From Branchiostoma floridae (taxonomy: Eukaryota; Chordata; Leptocardii; Amphioxiformes; Branchiostomatidae): DNA of 20,431 nucleotides. The number at the start of each line of letters is the position of its first letter. The first letter of the stretch is position 1. The stretch covers positions 21,519,001-21,539,431 of the forward strand of contig NC_049992.1 in NCBI RefSeq assembly GCF_000003815.2, written 5' to 3'. Below, one piece after another: positions 1-8,745 of the stretch. A program made the translations under genes and the position numbers. A model generated the notes under the pieces. That model saw only the letters and a list, made by a program, of their open reading frames with translations, was not told where the DNA came from and ran no database searches.

Positions 1-2600
1 CACTCTGACGTCATCACGCCATGATGTCTGTTAAATTTGAGACTAGTAGTATGTAGCGGAGGCACTCTGGTGTAAACAGAAGGAGTTTGGATGAAGTTGT
101 ATGTTTAGTTTATTGTCTGTGATTTTTTTAATTTGGTCGATAGAGTGGAAAACCAACCCGACTTCCTTCTGACCGCGTATGTCAACTTTATGGCACTCTG
201 ACGTCATCACGCCATGATGTCTGTTAAATTTGAGACTAGTAGTATGTAGCGGAGGCACTCCGGTGTAAACAGAAGGAGTTTGGATGAAGTTGTATGTTTT
301 GTTTATTGTGTATGATTTTTTTAATTAGGTCAATATAGTGGAAAACCCGCCCTGACTTCTTTCTCACCGCATATGACATGTCAACTTTATGGCACTCTGA
401 CGTCAACACGCCATGATGTCTGTTAAATTTGAGACCAGTTTTACATAGCGGAGACAGTCCAATGTTAACAGAAAGATTTTGATTGAAGTTGCATGTTAAG
501 CTAATTGTCTATGGATTCTTTAATTCGGACAATATAGTGGAAAACCCGCCCTGACTTCCTTCTGACCGAAAATGTCAACTTTATGGCACTCTGACGTCAT
601 CACGCCTTAATGTCTGTTAAATTTGAGACTGGAAATATGTAGCGGAGGCCCTCTGGTGTAAACAGAAGGAGTTTGGTTGAAGTTGTATGTTTAGTTTATT
701 GTCTGTGAATTTTTTAATTAGGTCGATAGAGTGGAAAACCCACCTGACTTCCTTCTGACCGCGTATGTCAAGTTTATGGCACTGTGACGTCAGCACGCCT
801 TAATGTCTGTTAAATTTGAGACTGGAAATATGTAGCGGAGGCCCTCTGGTGTAAACAGAAGGAGTTTGGTTGAAGTTGTATGTTTAGTTTATTGTCTGTG
901 AATTTTTTAATTAGGTCGATATAGTGGAAAACCCGCCCTGACTTCCTTCTGACCAAAAATGTCAAGTTTATGGCACTCTGACGTCATCCCGCCGTGATGT
1001 CTGTTAAATTTGAGACTAGTAATATGTAGCGGAGACCCTTTGGTGTAAACAGAAGGAGTTTGGTTGAAGTTGTATGTTTATTTTATTGTCTGTGATTTTT
1101 TTAATTAGGTCAATAGTGTGGAAAACCCACCCGACTCCTTTTGACCGCATATGTCAACTTTATGGTACTCTGCCGTCATTACGCCTTAATTTAATGTCTG
1201 TTAAATTTGAGACTGGAAATATGTAGCAGAGGCCCTCTGCTGTAAACAGAAGGATTTTGGTTGAAGTTGTATGTTTAGTTTATTGTCTGTAAATTTTTTA
1301 ATTAGGTCGATAGAGTGGAAAACCCACCGACTTCCTTCTGACCGCGTATGTCACCTTTATGGCACTCTGACGTCATCACGCCATGATGTCTGTTAAATTT
1401 GAGACTAGTAGTATGTAGCGGAGGCACTCCGGTGTAAACAGAAGGAGTTTGGATGAAGTTGTATGTTTTGTTTATTGTGTATGATTTTTTTAATTAGGTC
1501 AATATAGTGGAAACCCGCCCTGACTTCTTTCTCACCGCATATGACATGTCAACTTTATGGCACTCTGACGTCAACACGCCATGATGTCTGTTAAATTTGA
1601 GACTAGTTTTACATAGCGGAGACAATCCAATGTGAACAGAAAGAGTTTGGTTAAAGTTGTTTGTTTAGTCTGTGAATTTTTTAATTAGGTCGATAGAGTG
1701 GAAAACCCACCTGACTTCCTTCTGACCGCTTATGTCAACTTTATGGCACTCTGACGTCATCACGCCATGATGTCTGTTAAATTTGAGACCAGTTTTACAT
1801 AGCGGAGACAGTCCAATGTTAACAGAAAGATTTTGATTGAAGTTGCATGTTAAGCTTATTGTCTATGGATTCTTTAATTCGGACAATATAGTGGAAACCC
1901 GCCCTCACTTCCTTCTGACCGAAAATGTCAACTTTATTGCACTCTGACGTCAACACGCCATGATATCCGTTAAATTTGAGACTAGTAATATGTAGCGGAG
2001 ACCCTTTGGTGTAAACAGAAGGAGTTTGGTTGAAGTTGTATGTTTATTTTATTGTCTGTGATTTTTTTAATTAGGTCAATAGTGTGGAAAACCCGCCACG
2101 ACTTCTTTCTGACCGCATATGTCAACTTTATGGTACTCTGCCGTCATCACGCCTTAATGTCTGTTAAATTTGAGACTAGTAGTATGTAGCGGAGGCCCTC
2201 TGGTGTAAACATAAGGAGTTTGGTTGAAGTTGTATGTTTAGTTTATTGTCTTTGAATTTTCTAATTAGGTCGATAGAGTGGAAAACCCACCGACTTCCTT
2301 CTGACCGCGTATGTCAACTTTTGGCACTCTGACGTCATCACGCCATGATGTCTGTAAAATTTGAGACTAGTAGTATGTAGCGGAGGCACTCCGGTGTAAA
2401 CAGAAGGAGTTTGGATGAAGTTGTATGTTTTGTTTATTGTGTTTTTTTTTAAATTCGGTCAATATAGTGGAAAACCCGCCCTGACTTCTTTCTCACCGCA
2501 TATGACATGTCTACTTTATGGCACTCTGACGTCAACACGCCATGATGTCTGTTAAATTTGAGACTAGTTTTACATAGCGGAGACAATCCAATGTGAACAG
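1..2600. repeat. Satellite array, unit about 194 bp (left block)
   Basis: About thirteen and a half head-to-tail copies of an AT-rich unit. Units are marked by GCACTCTGACGTCA near positions 193, 392, 586, 779, 973, 1165, 1362, 1560, 1746, 1939, 2133, 2324 and 2521, with spacings of 186 to 199 bp. Other constant parts are TGTCTGTTAAATTTGAGAC, TGTAAACAGAAGGAGTTTGG and GTGGAAAACCC. Several unit variants alternate: one with AGTTTTACATAGCGGAGAC, one with GGAAATATGTAGCGGAGG, and one with GTACTCTGCCGTCA. The block from 1362 to 2323 recurs in the same variant order from 2324, giving a higher-order period of five units (962 bp). No coding function is apparent. The array stops abruptly in mid-unit at 2600, where a transposon is inserted. 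Confidence 0.95.
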
Positions 2601-2661
2601 TTTCCTATTTATCATGCGTAAGCATAGGTCCTCCTAATGAGTGATGCGGAAATCGCCGTCT
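2601..2661 (+). repeat. Left terminal repeat of E1 (identical copy at 2881-2941)
   Basis: This is a 61-base segment identical to the first 61 bases of E2; similarity drops sharply afterwards. It contains a small palindrome ATGC-GTAA-GCAT near the tip. Read as the reverse complement, its outer 40 bases or so align with the right terminal repeat (shared blocks ACTCAT, GAC, ATGCT, GCAT, ATAAATAG). Confidence 0.85.
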
Positions 2662-2880
2662 GAAGCCTAAAGTGTTAGGCGGCTATGGTGCCCGCCCTGA
2701 ACGGGCGCATGCACCCCACCAAAAGAAATGTCCTGGGGTGGGCGGGTGGGTTCGCTTAGGCTCCAGAGGCGCACGGAGAACCTACGACGCACTGCCAGGT
2801 ATCAGACACATCCGCTGTACTTATAAGGTTAGGTCATGTGACTCATGTTCGTCCGACCAATGCTCATGCATAATAAATAG
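2601..2880. mobile_element. E1: short (280 bp) inverted-repeat element, internally deleted relative of E2
   Basis: The left end begins TTTCCTATTTATCATGCGTA and the right end finishes CATGCATAATAAATAG. The outer 25 to 40 bases are imperfect inverted repeats: left CTATTTATCATGCGTAAGCA against right-end complement CTATTTATTATGCATGAGCA. The first 61 bases and last 96 bases are identical to those of the adjacent E2. The middle (about 2662-2784) is GC-rich, with a GCCCG/CGGGC hairpin and CACCCCA/TGGGGTG arms, and only part resembles E2. There is no coding capacity that I believe. The 81-codon open frame at 2672-2917 runs across the junction into E2 and is incidental. The superfamily is unknown; it could be a MITE-like cut-and-paste derivative or a rolling-circle derivative. 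Confidence 0.8.
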
Positions 2881-2941
2881 TTTCCTATTTATCATGCGTA
2901 AGCATAGGTCCTCCTAATGAGTGATGCGGAAATCGCCGTCT

Positions 2942-3364
2942 TCCGCCTTCGCTACCATTGGCTGTTATGCCCTATCCTTCTCTAAACTCTAGTCAACCCT
3001 CGCCTTACTATTACTACCAGCCCACTCTCATTTATACCAGCTCCTTCTCTCCCCAAACAAAATTCTCTCCCTTGCCAAAACAAAATACCACAGGCCCTTG
3101 GCCCTAATAAAACTGAGATATGCCCCCAAGCCATTCCCCTTGTACATTTTGACGTCGCCACTAAACCCTTGCCTTGCCGTAAACTCTGCCTGGCTATATG
3201 GAGTGATTCCTTTGGTGTTGACGCACCTCCCCTCCAAATCTACGGAACGGGTGTCAACAGGCAGATGTCACTGGCTGTGAGTAGGGTCCACTTCCAAACT
3301 TCTCCAATTTCTAATGCCATATTCCATACCATGTACAAAAGCATCACTTAGAACTAGAAACGAA
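2942..3364. other. Unassigned DNA inside E2
   Basis: I see no repeat, RNA or convincing gene here. Short overlapping open frames exist on both strands (60-69 codons), with no recognisable motif. A plus-strand AATAAA occurs near 3106, without a transcript to attach it to. Confidence 0.5.
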
Positions 3365-4390
3365 CCGGTGTGTACCTGACTGTACCTGGCTTCGCACCCG
3401 TAAGTGACTGAACCCCGTGGCCGTACCGGGAACTGTACCTAGAATGAAACTCCACCCCGCGACCCGAGGTTGAGCCGGAACTATACCTGGCTTCGCACCA
3501 ATAAGTGACCGAGCCCCGAGACCGTACCGGGAACTGTAGCTAGACTAAGTCCAAAATGTAACTCCACCCCGCGACTCGGGTTGAATCGGAACCGTATCTG
3601 GCTTCGCACCAGTAAGTGACTGAACCCCGAGGCCGTACCGGGAACTGTAGCTAGACTAAGTCCAGAATGTAACTCCACGGCCCCGCGACTCGGGTTGAAT
3701 CGGAACCGTACCTGGCTTCGCACCAGTAAGTGACTGAATCCCGAGGCCGTACCGGGAACTGTAGCTAGACTAAGTCCAAAATGTAACTCCACGGCCCCGC
3801 GACTCGGGTTGAATCGGAACCGTATCTGGCTTCGCACCAGTAAGTGACTGAACCCCGAGGCCGTACCGGGAACTGTAGCTAGACTAAGTCCAGAATGTAA
3901 CTCCACGGCCCCGCGACTCGGGTTGAATCGGAACCGTACCTGGCTTCGCACCAGTAAGTGACTGAATCCCGAGGCCGTACCGGGAACTGTAGCTAGACTA
4001 AGTTCAGAATGTATCTCCACCCCGCGACCCGGGGTTGAATCGGAACCGTATCTGGCTTCGCACCAGTAAGTGACTAAACCCCGAGGCCGTACCGGGAACT
4101 GTAGCTAGACTAAGTCCAGAATGTAACTCCACGGCCCCGCGACTCGGGTTGAATCGGAACCGTACCTGGCTTCGCACCAGTAAGTGACTGAATCCCGAGG
4201 CCGTACCGGGAACTGTAGCTAGACTAAGTTCAGAATGTATCTCCACCCCGCGACCCGGGGTTGAATCGGAACCGTATCTGGCTTCGCACCAGTAAGTGAC
4301 TAAACCCCGAGGCCGAACCGGGAACTGAAGCTAGACTAACTCCAAAATGTAACTCCACCCTGCGACCCGAGGTCGAACCGGGAATCTTAC
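3365..4390. repeat. Minisatellite of about 114-bp dimeric units inside E2
   Basis: Roughly nine copies are present. The core GTAGCTAGACTAAG occurs at about 3536, 3647, 3761, 3875, 3989, 4101 and 4215 (GAAGCTAGAC at 4327), giving spacings of 111 to 114 bp. Each unit is two diverged half-units of about 57 bases, both built on ACCCCG...GAGG/CGGG...CCGGGAA or CGGAACC. Units alternate between an ACCGTATCTGG...GAACCCC type and an ACCGTACCTGG...GAATCCC type, so there is also a two-unit (about 226-228 bp) order. A minus-strand open frame runs through most of it (3481-4020, 179 codons) only because the period is near a multiple of three and the unit has no stop in that frame. Confidence 0.92.
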
Positions 4391-5225
4391 CGGTGTGGCA
4401 CCCGAACGTAACTTCACCCCGCGACCCGGGGGCGGCCCGGAGTCTTCCTTGGTCTCGCACGGGAATGCAGCTCCGCCCCGCGACCCGAGGTCGGACCGGG
4501 AATCTTACTTGGTCTCGCACAGGAATGCAGCTTCAGCCCGCGACCCGAGGTCGAACCGGGAATCTTACTTGGTCTCGCGTAGGAATGCAGCTTCACCCCG
4601 CGACCCGAAGTCGGACCGGGAATCTTGCTTGGTCTCACACAGGGATGCAGCTTCACCCCGCGACCCGAGGTCGAACCGGGAATCTTACTTAGTCTCGCAC
4701 TGGAATGCAGCTTCACCCCGCGACCCGAGGTCGAACCGGGAATCTTACTTGGTCTCGCACTGGAATGCAGCTTCACCCCGCGACCCGAGGTCGGACCGGG
4801 AATCTTACTTGGTCTCGCACTGGAATGCAGCTTCACCCCGCGACCCGAGGTCGGACCGGGAATCTTACTTGATCTCGCACTGGAATGCAGCTTCACCCCG
4901 CGACCCGAGGTCGGACCGGGAATCTTACTTGGTCTCGCGTAGGAATGCAGCTTCACCCCGCGACCCGAGGTCGGACCGGGAATCTTACTTGGTCTCGCAC
5001 TGGAATGCAGCTTCACCCCGCGACCCGAGGTCGAACCGGGAATCTTACTTGGTCTCGCACGGGAATGCAGCTTCACCCCGCGACCCGAGGTCGGACCGGG
5101 AATCTTACTTGATCTCGCACTGGAATGCAGCTTCACCCCGCGACCCAAGGTCGAACCGGGAATCTTACTAGGTCTCGTACGGGAAGGCAGCTTCACCCTG
5201 CGACCCGAGGTCGGACCGGGAATGG
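4391..5225. repeat. 60-bp minisatellite inside E2
   Basis: About fourteen head-to-tail copies of a 60-base GC-rich unit, in exact 60-base register from about 4441 to 5220. Constant parts are CTTCACCCCGCGACCCGAGG, ACCGGGAATCTTACTTGG and TCTCGCAC. The unit is clearly related to the half-unit of the neighbouring 114-bp minisatellite. Because 60 is divisible by three and the unit is stop-poor, open frames of up to 258 (plus) and 305 (minus) codons cross it in several frames at once, each giving a 20-residue repeat. That multi-frame openness argues against coding. Confidence 0.95.
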
Positions 5226-5413
5226 AACCTGGTGTTAAACCACAGTGCACACCAACGGGATACCTCCGCTCCGTCAACCTGGAGACAATGAACAAGATAC
5301 CAAACATGTTAAAAACAAAAAACAACAACATTTACAATCTTACTCGAGATACATACCCAACACCCAGGCCCTAGCCTGAAAAACTAGGCCTGGTCCTGAT
5401 GCAAGGTGCGCAC
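5226..5413. other. Unassigned spacer in E2 with an imperfect hairpin
   Basis: This is single-copy sequence between the minisatellite and the putative terminal exon on the minus strand. An imperfect inverted repeat CCAGGCCCTAG...CTAGGCCTGG lies at about 5366-5396, one base short of a perfect pair. An A-rich stretch near 5309-5327 precedes it. If the minus-strand gene is real, this would be its 3' untranslated sequence. Confidence 0.4.
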
Positions 5414-6963
5414 TCACATACAGTTCAAGTGTAGCTGGAACCGCCAGGACCGACGCCGCGCGAGCGCCGGAATCTCTGCCAGGGAGGGGCCGTCAACTAG
5501 GGTGTGGTAGCGCCTGAAGGTTGGACTTCCCCTGCCACTCGGACTCGCTGGGGGCGGGCTGCTCTCGACGTACCGAGGACCGCTACTACCACTACCGTTG
5601 ACAAAGGGGCCAGGACGTCCGCCGAGGCCGGAGGTGATCTGCGTCTGGATCCTGACGTGGCGGGGGTACTGAAGCCCGGGCCTGGCTGCGCCTGATGGCT
5701 CGTCTGTTGTACCGTCGATGTCAGCGTGTAATCCACTCCAGTCTGCAAGATTAAAATACAAATCAGTAAAAAAAAAACTGACCGATCATCAACCATCCAC
5801 CACACGGTTAAGGTAGACAGGACCTGGAGTGTTATTCACAAACCACGCTCGACCACACAGCCTGAACCTCAAAGGTGGGCGAATTCCACGATAACATGAG
5901 AGAAACAGGCGCCAGCCACACAAACTCCATTCACCTTTCACTTCCAACTACTCACAAAACGAGAATTACTGAAAACGAAAGACAAGGTACACGCCTAGGA
6001 AATAAGAGATACCACTACAAACCGCCCCCATGTCTGGCCAATCATGCCACCATGATCACGTCAACTGTAACCCACGTGCGGAGAATGCCTCTTGTAGCTG
6101 CTCGGAGACCGTCCTTGATTGTCGAGAACACCTCAACTGAACAGCAACAACAGGAGTAGCCGAGTGCCTCGACACATCACGTGAAGCACGGTGAATCCTG
6201 GTCGGCATCTCCTGACCTGTGGCACAGCTAAGACTAAAATACATGACTTTAAATGAGATGGCAACCAAACACAGAAGAAACCTGTGTAGTCACACACAAA
6301 AAGAATCCTAGGAATCAAGGAACTTTCATCAACCCCTTTTGGAGCCCACCACGAGGAATGTTGCCGCCAAATCCTGCAGCGACCAGGTGCCACATACCTG
6401 CAAAACAACTAGAATCACAGGGACAGAAAGGGAATGGGAAAACAGATTTACCTCGTCTCGAACGGGTGGTAATTCTTCCTCTGCAATGAAGAAAAACAAC
6501 AGAAAAAAAAAATAGCTGTGTAAAACCAGCCGCTGTATAGGGAGAACGAACTGTCAGTTCCCCACGCAAAAGAGTTACGAACACAGACATGGCACAAACA
6601 TTTCTCCCCGGCATGTACGCAAAAAGAATCAAAGAACACCAAAGTACTAATAAAGGGAGGCTTTGGCGTGTCTAGACTGAGCCACGTGCGACACAGCTGA
6701 ACCTGATCAATTCCACGTCGTCCGCTGCTAATTACATTGACCTGGCTGCGGAATGTAAAAAGATTCTCGTCAGGTTCTCGTACACAATGTTCCATCATAC
6801 CTGGAAGTCGCCCCTCGTTACACGTCAACGGCGGCTAATTCAGAACAAGAGAAGTAGCAACATAGCACAAAGCACCAGGAGACCCACGTGACAAATAAGC
6901 GCTTCACTGGAGCACACCTGAAGGAATGTACACGTGTTCAGCAAAGCTGTCGGTGGTACCTAC
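5414..6963 (-). CDS. Putative spliced minus-strand gene inside E2, unidentified product
   Basis: Read on the minus strand, a chain of short open segments has AG before and GT after each, with compatible phases. They are 6963-6918 (46 nt), 6800-6742 (59 nt), 6480-6452 (29 nt), 6397-6350 (48 nt), 6227-6076 (152 nt, donor CAC|GTGGGT) and a terminal segment 5742-5414 ending in TGA. The acceptors before 6480, 6397 and 5742 have strong pyrimidine tracts, and 6452 is followed by GTAAAT. Fragments include HVYIPSG, MMEHCVREPDENLF and NYHPFET; the last segment is Pro/Ser/Gly-rich (ESSPPPASPSGRGSP). A further possible upstream exon is 7097-7029 (23 codons, weak donor). I recognise no family. The chain was assembled by eye, so some or all of it may be chance, or a captured host-gene fragment. 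Confidence 0.3.
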
Positions 6964-7354
6964 CTGCGAACAATGGGACGAAGTGGAGACATACAAGGAA
7001 GGAAAAATAGACACAACTTGTCTAAAACGCAGGGCTTTCTTCTACAGGACGGACGAAAGGAAACTGGCTCTGTCACGTCTGCTAAATACATACAAGGCTG
7101 CAAGACTGAAACACGTGGAGGAAAAATCCAAACTGTTAACCGAGAGAAAGAACGTCAATTCCGCCCGCAAATGCACCAACAGTAGCACAGTAATGACACT
7201 CCTCCAATATGACCACAACGATAAAATTTCCAGTATACCCGTTTACACCAACCTTACAAAGCAAATCCGGCTTCTAAAACCTGCCTCTGGACATTTCCTT
7301 TTGGTGGGGAGGGGGGTAAGCTCAGAGCGTGCTCCGAGGTGCTCGGAGAAACGG
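6964..7354. other. E2 right interior, no firm feature
   Basis: A plus-strand ATG frame of 156 codons (6926-7396) crosses this stretch and ends inside the right terminal repeat. Its composition is Lys/Glu-rich in the middle, but no motif is recognised. Near 7291-7310 a GGACATTTCC...TTTTGGTGGGG block matches the reverse complement of a block in E1 (about 2712-2733). Confidence 0.35.
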
Positions 7355-7450
7355 CGACGCACTGCCAGGTATCAGACACATCCGCTGTACTTATAAGGTT
7401 AGGTCATGTGACTCATGTTCGTCCGACCAATGCTCATGCATAATAAATAG
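7355..7450 (+). repeat. Right terminal repeat of E2 (identical copy at 2785-2880)
   Basis: This is a 96-base segment identical to the last 96 bases of E1. It contains ATGC-TCAT-GCAT near the tip, the same hairpin design as the left end with a different loop. Upstream the resemblance to E1 continues at lower identity for about 50 bases (GCTCC, GAGG, CGGAGAA blocks). The end GCATAATAAATAG abuts E2 in the first copy and satellite DNA in the second. Confidence 0.85.
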
Positions 7451-8745
7451 AAAGAGTTTGGTTAAAGTTGTTTGTTTAGTCTGTGAATTTTTTAATTAGG
7501 TCGATAGAGTGGAAAACCCACCTGACTTCCTTCTGACCGCTTATGTCAACTTTATGGCACTCTGACGTCATCACGCCATGATGTCTGTTAAATTTGAGAC
7601 CAGTTTTACATAGCGGAGACAGTCCAATGTTAACAGAAAGATTTTGATTGAAGTTGCATGTTAAGCTAATTGTCTATGGATTCTTTAATTCGGAAAAAAT
7701 AGTGGAAACCCGCCCTGACTTCCTTCTGACCGAAAATGTCAACTTTATTGCACTCTGACGTCAACACGCCATGATGTCTGTTAAATTTGAGACTAGTAAT
7801 ATGTAGCGGAGACCCTTTGGTGTAAACTGAAGGAGTTTGGTTGAAGTTGTATGTTTATTATATTGTCTGTGATTTTTTTAATTAGGTCAATAGTGTGAAA
7901 AACCCACCCGACTCCTTTCTGACCGCATATGTCAACTTTATGGTACTCTGTCGTCATCGCGCCTTAATGTCTGTTAAATTTGAGACTGGAAATATGTAGC
8001 GGAGGCCTTCTGGTGTAAACAGAAGGAGTTTGGTTGAAGTCGTATGTTTAGTTTATTGTCTGTGATTTTTTTAATTAGGTCAATAGTGTGGAAAACCCAC
8101 CCGACTCCTTTCTGACCGCATATGTCAACTTTATGGTACTCTGCCGTCATTACGCCTTAGTGTCTGTTAAATTTGAGACTGGAAATATGTAGCGGAGGCC
8201 CTCTGGTGTAAACAGAAGGAGTTTGGTTGAAGTCGTATGTTTAGTTTATTGTCTGTGATTTTTTTAATTAGGTCCATAGAGTGGAAAACCCACCCGACTT
8301 CCTTCTGACCGCGTATGTCAACTTTATGGTATCTGACGTCATCACGTCTTGATATTTGTTAAATTTGAGACTAGTAATATGTAGCATAGGCACTTCGGTG
8401 TAAATATAAGGAGTTTGGTTCAAGTTGTATGTTTAGTTTATTGTCTATGAATCTTTCATTCATAGACAATAGAGTGGAAAACCCGTCATGACTTCCTTCT
8501 GACCGCATATGATAACTTGATGACACCCTGACGTTGTAACGCTATGATGTCTGTTAAATTTGTCAATTCGGGTAGCAAGCGTTCACACTCTTGTATCATT
8601 GGAAAGAGTTTGGTCAAAGTTGTATGTTTTGTTTATTGTTTAATTGGGTCAATAGAATGGAAAACCCGCCATGACGTCTTTCTCCCGATCGCATATGTCA
8701 ACTTTAGGGCAACGGAGGTCATTGCGATGTGATGACTGTTAAATC
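7451..8745. repeat. Satellite array, unit about 194 bp (right block)
   Basis: This continues the satellite interrupted at 2600. Unit landmarks lie near 7557, 7750, 7943, 8136, 8329, 8522 and 8707. The first 290 bases or so are nearly identical to 1640-1930, keeping the higher-order register of the left block. Divergence increases toward the right: the units after 8330 carry small deletions and changed landmarks (CCCTGACGTTGTAACGC, then GGAGGTCATTGCGATG). This is the usual picture of a decaying array edge. Confidence 0.93.

Larger units (their letters stand above)
2881..7450. mobile_element. E2: 4.57-kb non-autonomous inverted-repeat element carrying minisatellites
   Basis: E2 starts immediately where E1 ends and has the same ends: 61 identical left bases (2881-2941) and 96 identical right bases (7355-7450). 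The flanking satellite is continuous across E1+E2: 2581-2600 joins 7451 exactly as 1620-1639 joins 1640. Inside, in order, are unassigned DNA (2942-3360), a roughly 114-bp minisatellite (about 3365-4390), a 60-bp minisatellite (about 4391-5225), a GC-rich stretch (about 5440-5700), and a region of possible minus-strand exons (5414-7097). I see no DDE transposase, Rep/helicase, tyrosine recombinase or reverse transcriptase motif, so it is called non-autonomous. No convincing target-site duplication is visible beyond the dinucleotide AG on each side of both elements. Confidence 0.8.

Noticed and set aside
2690-2780. tRNA-like or SINE promoter boxes in E1 (GGTTCGCTTAGG resembling a B box)
   Set aside because: The match to GGTTCGANNCC is incomplete, and no convincing A box lies at the right distance.
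3481-4520. Minus-strand repeat proteins across the 114-bp minisatellite
   Set aside because: The 38-residue periodicity follows from the 114-bp unit. The frame breaks wherever the unit length is 111 or 112, so it is not maintained.
4395-5331. Long open frames on both strands across the 60-bp minisatellite (258 codons plus, 305 codons minus) encoding 20-residue repeats
   Set aside because: Several frames on both strands are open at once because the unit is 60 bases and nearly stop-free. There is no conserved start, domain or splice context.
6056-6268. Helix-turn-helix of a Tc1-type transposase in the minus-strand segment with SRTVSEQLQEAF
   Set aside because: The resemblance is loose, and no downstream DDE motifs are found in E2.
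2601-7450. LTR retrotransposon reading, with E1 as a long terminal repeat
   Set aside because: The repeat at the right of E2 covers only the right part of E1, not a full copy. The ends are inverted repeats, not TG...CA, and there is no primer-binding site or gag/pol frame.
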